Notes: generated by a model not told the origin, from the letters alone. Shown: positions 6,648 to 16,345, numbered from the stretch's first letter. The stretch: 64,000 nucleotides of DNA from Streptomyces albogriseolus (GCA_014650475.1 BMVA01000015.1:143345-207344); one strand, 5' to 3'. Translations and numbers: made by a program.

Positions 6648-9600
6648 TTGCGCAGACAAGTGAAAAGAGCGTGCGCGGCCACGATCGCCACGGCGACCGC
6701 CGTGGCACTCGCGGCGGGCATGGCCGGCCCCGCGTCGGCGAACGGGGAGAACAGCACGGCCGCCGGTTCGTCCGCGAGCGCGACGGCGCTCAAGGGCAAG
6801 CACCGGGTCACCCTCATCACCGGTGACCGGGTCGCGCTGGACGCCAAGGGCCGCGTCGTGGGCCTGGAGCCGGCCGAGGGCCGGGAGCACATACCCGTCC
6901 AGATCCGCCGCAGCGACGGCCACACGCTGGTCGTGCCCGCCGACGCCGCCCGGCTGGTCGCGTCCGGCAAGCTGGACCAACGGCTGTTCGACGTCACCGA
7001 GTTGAACAAGGCGGCGACCCGCACCGCGCACCGCGGCGGTCTGAAGGTCATCGTCGGCTACCGGGGCGCCGCGAAGGCCGCCAAGGCCGACGTCCGCGAC
7101 GCGGGCACGGTCCGCCGGACGCTGACGTCCCTGAACGCGGACGCGGTGCAGACGCCGCAGGAGGCCGGCGCCGAGCTGTGGGAGGCCGTCACCGACGGCG
7201 ACCGCACCACCTCCGGTGTCGCCCGCGTCTGGCTGGACGGCGTCCGCAAGGCGTCCCTGGACACCTCGGTCGGGCAGATCGGCACCCCGAAGGCATGGGA
7301 GGCCGGCTACGACGGCAAGGGCGTCAAGATCGCCGTCCTGGACACCGGTGTGGACGCCACCCACCCGGACCTCAAGGGCCAGGTGACCGCGTCCAAGAAC
7401 TTCACCTCCGCGCCCACCACCGGTGACGTGGTCGGCCACGGCACCCACGTCGCGTCCATCGCGGCCGGCACGGGCGCCCAGTCGAAGGGCGCGTTCAAGG
7501 GTGTCGCGCCCGGCGCGAAGATCCTCAACGGCAAGGTCCTCGACGACGCCGGGTTCGGCGACGACTCCGGGATCCTCGCCGGGATGGAGTGGGCGGCCGC
7601 CCAGGGCGCCGACATCGTCAACATGAGCCTCGGCGGCATGGACACCCCGGAGACCGACCCGCTGGAGGCGGCGGTCGACAAGCTGTCCGCCGAGAAGGGC
7701 ATCCTGTTCGCCATCGCGGCGGGCAACGAGGGCCCGCAGTCGATCGGTTCGCCGGGCAGCGCCGACTCCGCCCTCACCGTCGGCGCCGTCGACGACAAGG
7801 ACAAGCTCGCCGACTTCTCCTCCACCGGCCCGCGCCTCGGCGACGGCGCCGTCAAGCCGGACCTGACCGCCCCCGGCGTGGACATCACGGCCGCCTCGGC
7901 GAAGGGCAACGACATCGCCAAGGAGGTCGGCGAGAAGCCGGCCGGCTACATGACCATCTCCGGCACCTCGATGGCCACCCCGCACGTCGCGGGCGCCGCC
8001 GCGCTGCTCAAGCAGCAGCACCCGGAGTGGAAGTACGCGGAGCTCAAGGGCGCGCTCACCGCCTCCACCAAGGACGGCAAGTACACGCCGTTCGAGCAGG
8101 GCTCGGGCCGCGTCCAGGTGGACAAGGCGATCACGCAGACCGTGATCGCGGAGCCGGTGTCGCTGAGCTTCGGCGTGCAGCAGTGGCCGCACGCCGACGA
8201 CAAGCCGGTCACCAAGAAGCTCACCTACCGCAACCTCGGCACCGAGGACGTCACGCTGAAGCTGACGTCGACCGCGACCGGCCCGAAGGGCAAGGCCGCC
8301 CCGGCCGGCTTCTTCACGCTCGGCGCCTCCACCCTGACCGTCCCGGCGAACGGCACGGCCTCCGTGGACGTCACCGCCGACACCCGCCTCGGCGGCGCGG
8401 TCGACGGCACGTACTCGGCGTACGTGGTCGCCACCGGCGCCGGCCAGAGCGTGCGCACCGCCGCCGCGGTGGAGCGCGAGGTCGAGTCCTACAACGTCAC
8501 GCTGAAGGTCCTCGACCGCTCCGGCAAGGCGACCGCGAACTACATGGCGTACCTGTCGGGCCTCACCGGACTGGGCAAGGACCGGTCGTACGCGCCGTAC
8601 GAGGCCGACGGCACCGTCAGCGTGCGCGTGCCCAAGGGCGGTTACGTCCTGGACGCCAGCGTGCTCGTGGGCGCCGACCCGGAGACGTGGCGGGGCGCCG
8701 ACTGGCTCGCCCAGCCCAAGCTGGACGTCACCAGGAACACCACCGTGACGGTGGACGCCCGCAAGGCCAAGCCGGTCAAGGTCACCGTGCCGGGCAAGGC
8801 CGCCAAGGCGCAGTTCGCCTCGGCCGACTACACGATCGAGACCAACGACAGCGCGGTCTCCTACGGCTGGTGGCTGGAGAACTACAGCGGTTTCCGCACC
8901 GCGCACCTCGGCCCGCAGATCACGAACGGCACGCTGAGCCAGCAGTGGAACACCCACTTCAGCAACGGCGCCAAGGCGCAGTACACGGCCATCAGCGGCG
9001 GCAAGGTGAAGAAGCTCGCCACCGGCTACACCCGCGCCTTCAAGGCCAAGGAGTTCGCCACCGTCCAGGTCGGCATGGGCGCCGCGGCCAGTGGCAAGAA
9101 GGGCGCCGTCACCGCGTTCGGCTGGCTGCCCGGCAGCTCGGGCGCGTCCGGCTTCTCCCAGGAGCAGAAGCTCCCCAGCACCCGCACGCTGTACCTGTCC
9201 ACGGTCAACGGCGTGACGTGGGACCTCGACTTCGAGCAGCTCGGCGGGGTCGACAACGAGGGCTGGCCCATCTACGACGCCGTCTACACGATCGGCGTCG
9301 GCAAGACCTACAAGGGCGGCAAGACCTACAAGGAGACCGTGAACACGGCCGTCTTCGGGCCGCGTCTCACCTCGTCCTACGGCGTCTTCCGCGACGGCAA
9401 CAGCATCTACGGCGTGATCCCGCTGTTCGCCGACGGCAAGGGGCACGCGGGCTCCTCGGAGTTCTCCTCCGCCGTCACGACCCTCTACCGCAACGGCAAG
9501 AAGGTCGGCTCCAACAACGACCCGCTGTTCGGCGAGGAGGGCTTCACCGTCCCGTCCGGTGACGCCGCCTACCGGCTGACCACCTCGGTCAAGCGGAGCG

Positions 9601-9980
9601 CCAAGGTCGCCGCCGCGTCCACCCGCATCGACGCGAGCTGGACCTTCCGGTCCAAGAAGACGTCGGGCGAGAAGCAGCTGCCCGTCTCCTCGGCCCGGTT
9701 CGCCGCGGTCACGGGGCTGGACAGCAAGGTCGCGGCCGGCAAGAAGGCCACCTTCCCGGTCGTCGTGGAGGGCGCCGCCCAGGGCAAGAACCTCAAGTCC
9801 CTGGCGGTCTACGTCTCCTACAACGGCGGCAAGACCTGGAAGAAGACCACGGTCACGAAGGGCAAGATCACCGTCAAGAACCCCGCGAAGGGCAAGGCGA
9901 TCTCCTTCCGCGCCAAGATCACCGACAAGAAGGGCAACGCGTCCCTGATCACCATCCACAACGCCTACTACGGCAAGTAG
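6648..9980 (+). CDS. Secreted subtilisin-like serine protease (S8), multidomain
   Basis: 1110 aa. The start is TTG, backed by AGGGGGA four bases upstream. A signal peptide (about 1-32, ending PASA) directs export, and a propeptide-like stretch covers about 45-200. The S8 catalytic domain has Asp232 (VLDTGVD), His264 (GHGTHVA), oxyanion Asn360 (AAGNEGP) and Ser441 (GTSMATPHVAG), all intact. After about residue 500 come several beta-rich modules, including a region rich in Lys and Gly. The closing segment, NGGKTWKKTTV, looks like a beta-sandwich or binding module. It is likely an extracellular protease for protein scavenging. Large Streptomyces subtilases of this layout are common. A perfect terminator follows. 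Confidence 0.93.
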   Translation: MRRQVKRACAATIATATAVALAAGMAGPASANGENSTAAGSSASATALKGKHRVTLITGDRVALDAKGRVVGLEPAEGREHIPVQIRRSDGHTLVVPADAARLVASGKLDQRLFDVTELNKAATRTAHRGGLKVIVGYRGAAKAAKADVRDAGTVRRTLTSLNADAVQTPQEAGAELWEAVTDGDRTTSGVARVWLDGVRKASLDTSVGQIGTPKAWEAGYDGKGVKIAVLDTGVDATHPDLKGQVTASKNFTSAPTTGDVVGHGTHVASIAAGTGAQSKGAFKGVAPGAKILNGKVLDDAGFGDDSGILAGMEWAAAQGADIVNMSLGGMDTPETDPLEAAVDKLSAEKGILFAIAAGNEGPQSIGSPGSADSALTVGAVDDKDKLADFSSTGPRLGDGAVKPDLTAPGVDITAASAKGNDIAKEVGEKPAGYMTISGTSMATPHVAGAAALLKQQHPEWKYAELKGALTASTKDGKYTPFEQGSGRVQVDKAITQTVIAEPVSLSFGVQQWPHADDKPVTKKLTYRNLGTEDVTLKLTSTATGPKGKAAPAGFFTLGASTLTVPANGTASVDVTADTRLGGAVDGTYSAYVVATGAGQSVRTAAAVEREVESYNVTLKVLDRSGKATANYMAYLSGLTGLGKDRSYAPYEADGTVSVRVPKGGYVLDASVLVGADPETWRGADWLAQPKLDVTRNTTVTVDARKAKPVKVTVPGKAAKAQFASADYTIETNDSAVSYGWWLENYSGFRTAHLGPQITNGTLSQQWNTHFSNGAKAQYTAISGGKVKKLATGYTRAFKAKEFATVQVGMGAAASGKKGAVTAFGWLPGSSGASGFSQEQKLPSTRTLYLSTVNGVTWDLDFEQLGGVDNEGWPIYDAVYTIGVGKTYKGGKTYKETVNTAVFGPRLTSSYGVFRDGNSIYGVIPLFADGKGHAGSSEFSSAVTTLYRNGKKVGSNNDPLFGEEGFTVPSGDAAYRLTTSVKRSAKVAAASTRIDASWTFRSKKTSGEKQLPVSSARFAAVTGLDSKVAAGKKATFPVVVEGAAQGKNLKSLAVYVSYNGGKTWKKTTVTKGKITVKNPAKGKAISFRAKITDKKGNASLITIHNAYYGK

Positions 9981-9993
9981 TCCGCGACCGGTG

Positions 9994-10029
9994 ACGGCCC
10001 GCCGGAGGCACCTGCCTCCGGCGGGCCGT
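9994..10029. terminator. Strong bidirectional terminator
   Basis: Perfect 17-bp stem (9994-10010 with 10013-10029) between the convergent subtilase and MmyB-type regulator genes. Confidence 0.85.
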
Positions 10030-10049
10030 TCCCGTCCTGGCCCCGCCTC

Positions 10050-10964
10050 TCAGGCGGCCGGCGTCCGCGGTCCGTCCGCCGGCGTGTCCGCGTTCCAGCT
10101 GCCCAGCAGGCGCAGCGCCTCGGCCGACGGCGATCCGGCCTCCGCGAAGTACGTCACCAGCGACTGCTCGGCCTCCCCGGCCGGGCGGAACGACTCCCAC
10201 AGCAGCGTCAGCTCACCGACCAGCGGGTGCCGCAGCCGCTTCACGCCGTGGCTCTTCTCCTTGACGTCGTGCCGCGCCCACAGCGTGCGGAACTCCTCGC
10301 TCTTCACGGACAGTTCGCCCACCAGCGCGGACAGCGCTGGGTCGTCCGGGTGCCGGCCCGCGTCCATGCGCAGATAGGCGACCATGTCGCAGGCCTTCTG
10401 GTCCCACTCCACGAACAGCTCGCGGTGCGCGGGGTCGAGGAAGACCATCCGGGCCCAGTTGCGCTCCTGGGCCGGCAGCGCGCCCCAGTCGCCGAAGACC
10501 GCCGTCGCCATCCGGTTCCAGGCGAGGATCTCCGACCGCCGGCCCACCACGTACGCCGGGACCGTCTCCATCGCGTCCAGCAGCTGCCGCAGCGCCGGGC
10601 GGGCCTGGCGGCCGCGGGGCTCCGGCCGCTTGCGGCGCCGGCCCGGCCGCGCGAGATGCGTCAGATGCGCGTGCTCGGCGTCGCTCAGCCGCAGCGCGCG
10701 GGCGATCGCGTCCAGGACCTCCGCCGACACATTGCGCCCGTTTCCCTGCTCCAGGCGCGTGTAGTACGCCACGGACACCCCGGCGAGCTGCGCCAGCTCC
10801 TCCCGGCGCAGACCGGGCACCCTGCGATGCCGCCCGAGGTCCGGCAGTCCCACGTCCTGCGGCTTCAGCCGGGCCCGCCGGGTGCGCAGGAACTCGCTCA
10901 GCTCGGCACGCGGGTCGAGCCCGCCGCCCTGGGCGCCGGCCGGGTCGCCCGTGTGCTCGTCCAT
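10050..10964 (-). CDS. MmyB-type helix-turn-helix transcriptional regulator
   Basis: 304 aa. The N-terminal half has an XRE helix-turn-helix (about residues 20-95), including [24 protein letters not shown], here only outlined by LAQLAGVS and YYTRLEQG. The rest is the PAS-like MmyB ligand-binding domain: [26 protein letters not shown], and [13 protein letters not shown] near residue 245. Regulators of this family sit divergent from short-chain or zinc dehydrogenases and usually control them. Here the divergent neighbour is a zinc alcohol dehydrogenase 177 bp away. The start MDEHTGDP was chosen because the frame upstream loses family resemblance. The ligand is unknown; a fatty acid-like ligand has been reported for one crystallised family member. 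Confidence 0.85.
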   Translation of the reverse strand: MDEHTGDPAGAQGGGLDPRAELSEFLRTRRARLKPQDVGLPDLGRHRRVPGLRREELAQLAGVSVAYYTRLEQGNGRNVSAEVLDAIARALRLSDAEHAHLTHLARPGRRRKRPEPRGRQARPALRQLLDAMETVPAYVVGRRSEILAWNRMATAVFGDWGALPAQERNWARMVFLDPAHRELFVEWDQKACDMVAYLRMDAGRHPDDPALSALVGELSVKSEEFRTLWARHDVKEKSHGVKRLRHPLVGELTLLWESFRPAGEAEQSLVTYFAEAGSPSAEALRLLGSWNADTPADGPRTPAA

Positions 10965-11141
10965 CTGTCCATGGTGCCCGTTCGTACGCACCTCGTGCCT
11001 GTCCCCGCCAGTGGTAGGCACAGCGTGCGTAGGCAACCCGGAAGTCTGGGTACGCGCCGCCCGTTGTCGCAGGTTGGACATTGTGTGCGCCCGGCCGAGG
11101 AGACGCCGGGCGCACGACCCCCTCAGGAGGAGAAACTTCGT

Positions 11142-12182
11142 ATGACCACTGTCGCCGCGTACGCCGCGCCCGCCGCCAAGGCGCCGCTGGAGCGCACCAC
11201 CGTCGAGCGGCGCCCCGTCCGCGAGCACGACGTGCTGATCGACATCAAGTTCGCCGGGATCTGCCACTCGGACATCCACCAGGTCCGTGAGGGCTGGGGC
11301 GAGGCGATCTTCCCGATGGTCCCCGGCCATGAGATAGCGGGCGTCGTGTCCGAGGTCGGCCCCGGCGTGACCCGGTTCAAGGTCGGTGACCGGGTGGGCG
11401 TCGGCTGCATGGTCGACTCCTGCCGCGAGTGCGAGATGTGCCGTGCGGGCAAGGAGCAGTACTGCCTCCAGGGCCAGACCCCGACGTACAACGGCATCGG
11501 CCGGGACGGCGAGCCCACCTACGGCGGCTACTCCGAGAAGGTCGTCGTCGACGAGAACTTCGTCGTCCGCATCCCGCACGGCCTCGCCCTCGACGTGGCC
11601 GCGCCGCTGCTGTGCGCGGGCATCACCCTGTACTCCCCGCTGAAGCGCTTCGGCGCGGGTCCGGGCCGCAAGGTCGCGATCGTCGGCCTGGGCGGCCTGG
11701 GCCACATGGGCGTGAAGATCGCGCACGCGATGGGCGCCGAGGTGACGGTGCTCTCGCAGTCCCTGCGCAAGAAGGACGACGGGCTGCGGCTGGGCGCCGA
11801 CCACTACCACGCCACCAGCGACCCGAAGACCTTCGAGGAGCTGCGGGGCGCCTTCGACCTGATCGTGTCGACGGTGTCGGCGCCGCTGGACTTCGGCGCC
11901 TACCTGTCGCTGCTCAAGCCCGAGGGCACGCTGGCGAACGTGGGCGCCCCCGAGGAGCCGGTCTCCCTGAACCTGTTCTCGCTGATCGGCGGCGGCCGGT
12001 CGCTGGCCGGCTCGATGATCGGCGGCATCCCCGAGACCCAGGAGACGCTGGACTTCTGCGCCGAGCACGGCATCGGCGCGGAGATCGAACTGATCGCCGC
12101 GTCCGAGATCAACGAGGCCTACGAGCGCGTCGAGAACAGCGACGTCCGCTACCGCTTCGTGATCGACACGGCGACGATCTGA
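11142..12182 (+). CDS. Zinc-dependent NAD(P) alcohol dehydrogenase (YahK/CAD-type)
   Basis: 346 aa, a medium-chain dehydrogenase/reductase. The catalytic zinc site is Cys41 (GICHSD) with His63-Glu64 (GHE). The structural zinc site is Cys94, Cys97, Cys100 and Cys108. The Rossmann motif GLGGLG is at 182-187, and the following [10 protein letters not shown] has the basic/polar pattern common in NADP-preferring enzymes. It should interconvert alcohols and aldehydes with broad specificity. A strong CAGGAGGAG ribosome binding site precedes the ATG. It is divergent from the MmyB-type regulator, its probable controller, and is closed by a perfect terminator. Confidence 0.92.
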   Translation: MTTVAAYAAPAAKAPLERTTVERRPVREHDVLIDIKFAGICHSDIHQVREGWGEAIFPMVPGHEIAGVVSEVGPGVTRFKVGDRVGVGCMVDSCRECEMCRAGKEQYCLQGQTPTYNGIGRDGEPTYGGYSEKVVVDENFVVRIPHGLALDVAAPLLCAGITLYSPLKRFGAGPGRKVAIVGLGGLGHMGVKIAHAMGAEVTVLSQSLRKKDDGLRLGADHYHATSDPKTFEELRGAFDLIVSTVSAPLDFGAYLSLLKPEGTLANVGAPEEPVSLNLFSLIGGGRSLAGSMIGGIPETQETLDFCAEHGIGAEIELIAASEINEAYERVENSDVRYRFVIDTATI

Positions 12183-12193
12183 GTCCGCGCGTG

Positions 12194-12227
12194 CGGACCG
12201 TCGCGGCCCCGTGGCCGCGACGGTCCG
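12194..12227 (+). terminator. Perfect hairpin terminator after the alcohol dehydrogenase
   Basis: 15-bp perfect stem (12194-12208 with 12213-12227) and a four-base loop, 12 bp after the stop codon. Confidence 0.85.
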
Positions 12228-12273
12228 GCGCCGAGCGGTCCCGACGCGGACTACGGCGCAGCCGTCCGGGAAC

Positions 12274-12435
12274 ATGACTCCGGTGAAGACCAGCCCGCAG
12301 ACCCGCCCCGTCCCGGTGAAGGAAGAGCCCCCCGTGCCTGAGAACGCCCCCGCCGGACCCGTTCCTGCGCCCGCGGAGGAGCCGGAGGAGGAGGGCCTGT
12401 CCCTGGAGAGCCTGCCGTCGGCCTGGGCCGCCTGA
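12274..12435 (+). CDS. Possible small acidic proline-rich protein
   Basis: 53 codons if started at the ATG at 12274. There is an alternative 33-residue product from the GTG at 12334, which has a clean GGAAGAG six bases upstream. The frame shows about 88-90% G/C in third positions, as in real genes here. The peptide is Pro/Glu-rich and ends GLSLESLPSAWAA. I do not recognise it. It lies between the terminator of the alcohol dehydrogenase and a convergent gene, which argues for a separate transcript. It could be a small regulatory or precursor peptide, or a chance frame. Confidence 0.35.
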   Translation: MTPVKTSPQTRPVPVKEEPPVPENAPAGPVPAPAEEPEEEGLSLESLPSAWAA

Positions 12436-12493
12436 CCCGCAGGACCCTGACGGGTATACGGACAAAAACCGGGATGTCGCGCGGGTGCTGACG

Positions 12494-13612
12494 TCAGTGC
12501 GGCAGCGTGGCCGGGCTGCCGCCGTTCGCCTCGTAGCCGGCGACCGCCAGGGCGCGGTACACCGCGAACTCGGCGGCCGGGTCCGGGGAGAGCGTCCACG
12601 GCAGGGCGCCGACGTGCCCGTCGACCTGTATGAGCTGGCTCATGGCCTCCGCCCAGCGCTCGGAGCGCACCAGGAAGAACACCAGCATGTGCCGCACATG
12701 CGCGGTCATCGGGTCGTCCGGGCGGGCCGAGTGCACCGCGTGCAGCGCGCCGTGGACCGCCTTGGAGACGACCTCGCTCTGGTAGAACCCGCTGACCAGA
12801 TTCACCTCCGGGAGGTGCTCGAACACCGCGAACAGCGGCATCGCGGCCAGCAGGGACCCCTGGGGCGCCCGCGCCGCCGCGGCCTCCGCGAAGTCGTACG
12901 CCTGCTGCCGCGAGCCGTGCCACTTCTCGCACCAGTAGTGCAGCGCGGCCAGGTGCGCGCCCATGTGCGCCGGGGCGCGGTCCAGGATCTTCAGCCAGAC
13001 CTGCTCGAACTCCTGCTGGGAGTAACCGAGTCCGCGCGCCACGGACAGCTCCACGATGTACGGCACCGGGTCGCCGGGGGCCAGCAGCGCGGCCTCGCCG
13101 CACGCCGCCTTCGCCTCCTCCATGATGATCCGGAACTCGTCCGAGCCGGGCGCGGCCGTGCGCCACGCCTGCTGCACCAGGAACTCCGCGTGCACCGCGG
13201 CGCCGCCCGCGTCCTTGGGCGCCTCGGAGCGCCACACCCGCAGCCACTGGCCGCCCGGCGTCTCGGAGACCCCGCCGGGCCGCTGCGCCAGCTCCAGGGA
13301 CGCGGCGCCCGCGAAGGCCTGCACGCGCTGCCAGCGCTGCTCGCCGTCCGCGGGCGTGCCCGCCAGCAGCTGCTGCGCCGCGCGGTAGTCCTGGGTCCGC
13401 TGCACCACGTCGAGGACGTCCAGCAGGTCCTGGTCGGGGCCGGGCATGCGGACGTCCAGCTCCTCCTGGCGCGCGAAGCCGTAGTTCGCCGGGTCCGCCG
13501 CGTCCGGGTGGCCGGGCGGGACCAGGCCCACGGCGCCGCGCCGGCGCCGAAGGAACGGCATCAGCACGAAGCCGATCATGAGGAGGGCGATCAGGACCCA
13601 CAGAATCTCCAT
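12494..13612 (-). CDS. Membrane-anchored hypothetical protein with helical repeats
   Basis: 372 aa, starting MEILWVLIALLMIGFVLM. One N-terminal membrane helix (about 4-20) is followed by the basic RRRR stop-transfer, so the bulk faces the cytoplasm. The remainder is predominantly helical, Ala- and Trp-containing, with segments such as QVWLKILDRAPAHMGAHLAA and HYWCEKWHGSRQQAYDFA that resemble TPR-like bookkeeping repeats. No catalytic motif is visible. It looks like a conserved Streptomyces protein of unknown role. It is convergent with the small candidate ORF and divergent from metB. Confidence 0.75.
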   Translation of the reverse strand: MEILWVLIALLMIGFVLMPFLRRRRGAVGLVPPGHPDAADPANYGFARQEELDVRMPGPDQDLLDVLDVVQRTQDYRAAQQLLAGTPADGEQRWQRVQAFAGAASLELAQRPGGVSETPGGQWLRVWRSEAPKDAGGAAVHAEFLVQQAWRTAAPGSDEFRIIMEEAKAACGEAALLAPGDPVPYIVELSVARGLGYSQQEFEQVWLKILDRAPAHMGAHLAALHYWCEKWHGSRQQAYDFAEAAAARAPQGSLLAAMPLFAVFEHLPEVNLVSGFYQSEVVSKAVHGALHAVHSARPDDPMTAHVRHMLVFFLVRSERWAEAMSQLIQVDGHVGALPWTLSPDPAAEFAVYRALAVAGYEANGGSPATLPH

Positions 13613-13763
13613 GTCACAAGCGAACCAGACCACGCGGCCGAATGGCCAACCCGCTGTCCGTACCTGTGGAAAAACCCCGCCGCCCGCCCCGAAAAGGCGC
13701 CTTCGCCCCGCCCGGACCGGCCGCGGCCGTCATCACCCGCTTCCGCGCACTACCCTCGGGCGC

Positions 13764-14921
13764 ATGAGCGACAGGCACATCAGTCAGCACTTCGAGACGC
13801 TCGCGATCCACGCGGGCAACACCGCCGACCCCCTGACGGGCGCGGTCGTCCCGCCGATCTACCAGGTGTCCACCTACAAGCAGGACGGCGTCGGAGGCCT
13901 GCGCGGCGGTTACGAGTACAGCCGCAGCGCCAACCCGACCAGGACCGCGCTGGAGGAGAACCTGGCCGCCCTCGAGGGCGGCCGCCGCGGACTCGCGTTC
14001 GCGTCCGGACTGGCGGCCGAGGACTGCCTGTTGCGCACGCTGCTCGCGCCCGGCGACCACGTGGTCATCCCGAACGACGCGTACGGCGGCACGTTCCGCC
14101 TGTTCGCCAAGGTCGTGGCGCGCTGGGGCGTGGAGTGGTCGGTGGCCGACACCTCCGACCCGGCGGCGGTGCGGGCCGCGATCACCCCGAAGACCAAGGT
14201 CATCTGGGTGGAGACCCCCTCCAATCCGCTGCTCGGCATCACCGACATCGCCGCCGTCGCCCAGGTGGCGCGGGACACCGGCGCCCGGCTGGTCGTCGAC
14301 AACACCTTCGCCACGCCGTACCTCCAGCAGCCGCTGGCGCTCGGCGCGGACGTCGTCGTGCACTCCCTGACCAAGTACATGGGCGGCCACTCGGACGTCG
14401 TCGGCGGCGCCCTGGTCACCGCCGACGCGGAGCTGGGCGAGGAGCTGGCGTTCCACCAGAACGCGATGGGCGCCGTCGCCGGGCCGTTCGACTCGTGGCT
14501 GGTGCTGCGCGGCACCAAGACGCTGTCCGTGCGCATGGACCGCCACAGCGAGAACGCGACCCGTGTCGCCGACATGCTCACCCGCCACCCGCGCGTGACG
14601 AGCGTGCTGTACCCGGGCCTGCCCGACCACCCCGGTCACGAGGTCGCCGCCAAGCAGATGCGCGCCTTCGGCGGCATGATCTCCTTCCGCGTCGAGGGCG
14701 GCGAGCAGGCGGCCGTCGAGGTCTGCAACCGCGCGAAGGTGTTCACCCTCGGGGAGTCCCTGGGCGGCGTCGAGTCGCTGATCGAGCACCCGGGCCGGAT
14801 GACGCACGCGTCGGTGGCCGGCTCGCAGCTCGAGGTGCCGGCCGACCTGGTGCGGCTGTCCGTCGGCATCGAGAACGTCGACGACCTGCTCGAGGACCTC
14901 CAGCAGGCCCTCGGCCGCTAG
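13764..14921 (+). CDS. metB: Cystathionine gamma-synthase / gamma-lyase
   Basis: 385 aa, a PLP enzyme of the Cys/Met metabolism family. The pyridoxal lysine is Lys204 in HSLTKYMGGHSDV. Other landmarks are YEYSRSANPTR (phosphate and PLP binding across the dimer), ASGLAAEDCLL, VVDNTFATPYLQ and SLGGVESLIEHPGRMTHAS. The synthase joins O-succinyl/acetyl-homoserine to cysteine, and the lyase runs reverse trans-sulfuration. Actinobacterial enzymes can do both, so the symbol follows convention. It stands alone, with a convergent small membrane-protein gene only 20 bp downstream. Confidence 0.9.
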   Translation: MSDRHISQHFETLAIHAGNTADPLTGAVVPPIYQVSTYKQDGVGGLRGGYEYSRSANPTRTALEENLAALEGGRRGLAFASGLAAEDCLLRTLLAPGDHVVIPNDAYGGTFRLFAKVVARWGVEWSVADTSDPAAVRAAITPKTKVIWVETPSNPLLGITDIAAVAQVARDTGARLVVDNTFATPYLQQPLALGADVVVHSLTKYMGGHSDVVGGALVTADAELGEELAFHQNAMGAVAGPFDSWLVLRGTKTLSVRMDRHSENATRVADMLTRHPRVTSVLYPGLPDHPGHEVAAKQMRAFGGMISFRVEGGEQAAVEVCNRAKVFTLGESLGGVESLIEHPGRMTHASVAGSQLEVPADLVRLSVGIENVDDLLEDLQQALGR

Positions 14922-14940
14922 ATCACGACGAAAGACCCGG

Positions 14941-15189
14941 TCACCAGCCGGTGAGGGGTGGGGTCGTCTCGGACGGCGGCTCCACCCAGGGCCGGGCGGT
15001 CAGCGCCCACACCGTGAACGCCACGGCCGCCGCGCACAGCAGCAGCCACATCACGCGCCGGGCGTACGTGCGGCGCCGGAGCATGCGGGTGCCGCGCCGC
15101 ACCGCCTCCGCGGCGAGGTCGGGCGGCAGCACCGGCGGGCCCGTCACCATCAGCCGCCGTACCCGCTCCTCCCGGTTCGAACGGTTCAC
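14941..15189 (-). CDS. Small single-pass membrane protein paired with sigma-like gene
   Basis: 82 aa. Basic N-terminus (REERVRRL, RRGTRMLRRRTYARR), then one membrane helix at about 47-65 (VMWLLLCAAAVAFTVWAL), then a short Pro-rich outer tail. It begins 13 bp after the sigma-like gene stops, so the two are probably co-transcribed. By position it could be an anti-sigma or membrane tether for that protein, but it has no zinc-binding HxxxCxxC anti-sigma motif. Confidence 0.6.
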   Translation of the reverse strand: MNRSNREERVRRLMVTGPPVLPPDLAAEAVRRGTRMLRRRTYARRVMWLLLCAAAVAFTVWALTARPWVEPPSETTPPLTGW

Positions 15190-15202
15190 CCCGCCTCCCC
15201 CG

Positions 15203-15703
15203 TCATGACGGCACCGGGCCGGCGCGCCCCAGCGCGGGCGCCACCTGGGGCGCGGGACGCAGCACGACGGCCATCGCGCGGTTCTGCACGGCGCGTACGC
15301 GCTCCGCGGGCAGGCCCAGCAGGGCCGCCGTCTGGTCCTCGCCGATGCCCTCGTGCAGCCGCATCACGAGGATCAGCCGCTCCTGCGGGCCCAGCCCGGC
15401 CAGCGGGCCGCCGGGCGGGGGACGGAAGGGGAGCCGCCCGCCGTACCGCAGGGTGCTGAGCGCGAACCTGGTCATCAGACAGCGCCGGGTGTGGTCGTAC
15501 GGGTCCTCGCCGTGCAGCCGGTCCCAGCAGGCGTACGTACGGGCCAGGGCGAAGGTCAGCAGGCGCTGGGCGCGCGGGTTGGCGTCCCAGGGCTCGGCGG
15601 TCAGCAGGGTCGCGGTGTGCAGCAGCCGTCCGCCCGCGCCCGCCACGTACGCCCGGAACTCCTGGGCGCGACGAGCGTCGTCGAACGCATGCCGTGGTCG
15701 CAC
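15203..15703 (-). CDS. Short sigma-70 family-like protein (ECF-type)
   Basis: 166 aa. Residues about 100-155 resemble sigma region 4: LGPQERLILVMRLHEGIGED is followed by QTAALLGLPAERVRAVQNRA, a helix-turn-helix of the kind that reads -35 elements. The N-terminal half (RRAQEFRAYVAGAGGRLLHTATLL) resembles region 2 but is short and divergent. A well-formed GGGAGG lies five bases before the GTG at 15703, making this a better start than the GTG at 15709. In Streptomyces such proteins are annotated as SigE-family sigma factors. Whether it directs transcription is uncertain. The next gene is a small membrane protein. Confidence 0.65.
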   Translation of the reverse strand: MRPRHAFDDARRAQEFRAYVAGAGGRLLHTATLLTAEPWDANPRAQRLLTFALARTYACWDRLHGEDPYDHTRRCLMTRFALSTLRYGGRLPFRPPPGGPLAGLGPQERLILVMRLHEGIGEDQTAALLGLPAERVRAVQNRAMAVVLRPAPQVAPALGRAGPVPS

Positions 15704-15826
15704 CCGCACCTCCCGTGGCCCCCTGAGGGCCGCCGTGCCGTGCGGCGGGCGGGGACCCCCTCCCCATATCAGGCCAGGGCGCGCCTCCGGGTCAAGAGGC
15801 GCGCACGGTGCGGGCGCCCGGCCGGT

Positions 15827-16345
15827 TCAGGAGTCGCCGCGGTCGTGCCCGGCCATCCGGGCGGACAGCGCGCCGTTGAACCGGGTGAGCAGCGCGCAGA
15901 ACGCCTCGCGCTCCTCCGGCGCCCAGTCGTGGGTCAGCTCGGCCATCAACTGCCGCCGGGAGGCGCGTACCTCCTCCAGGCGCGCCTGGCCGCGCGGGGA
16001 GAGCTGGAGCACGACCGCGCGGCCGTCCTCCGGGTGCGAGGTCCGCTTGACCAGACCGGTGTCCACGAGCGGCGCCACCTGCCGGGTGACGGTCGAGGAG
16101 TCGATCCCCATGCTCGCGGCCAGGGCCTTGACGCCCATCGGGCCTTCCTTGTCCAGCCGGTTGAGCAGCAGGTAGGCGGCGCGGTCCATGGAGTTGCGGA
16201 CCTGGCCGACCCCGCCGAGCCGGGTCTGTTCGGCGCGCCGGGCGAAGAGCGCCACCTCGTGCTGCAGAGTGTCGAGAAGACCGGTGTCGCCGACCGCGGT
16301 CAGATCGGTCGTCATGTCCATCGACATTTCAGGTGTAGTGGGCAT
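15827..16345 (-). CDS. MarR family transcriptional regulator
   Basis: 172 aa. A winged helix-turn-helix spans about residues 55-120: RAAYLLLNRL, GVKALAASMGIDSSTVTRQV, then the wing KRTSHPEDGRAVVLQLSPRG. The flanking helices (LQHEVALFARRAEQ and the C-terminal ALLTRFNGALSARM) form the dimer interface typical of MarR. It is divergent from ilvA with 145 bp between, so it may repress itself and possibly ilvA. Classic MarR targets are efflux or stress genes. A second start, MSMDMTTD, 18 bases downstream is possible; neither has a strong ribosome binding site. Confidence 0.85.
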   Translation of the reverse strand: MPTTPEMSMDMTTDLTAVGDTGLLDTLQHEVALFARRAEQTRLGGVGQVRNSMDRAAYLLLNRLDKEGPMGVKALAASMGIDSSTVTRQVAPLVDTGLVKRTSHPEDGRAVVLQLSPRGQARLEEVRASRRQLMAELTHDWAPEEREAFCALLTRFNGALSARMAGHDRGDS

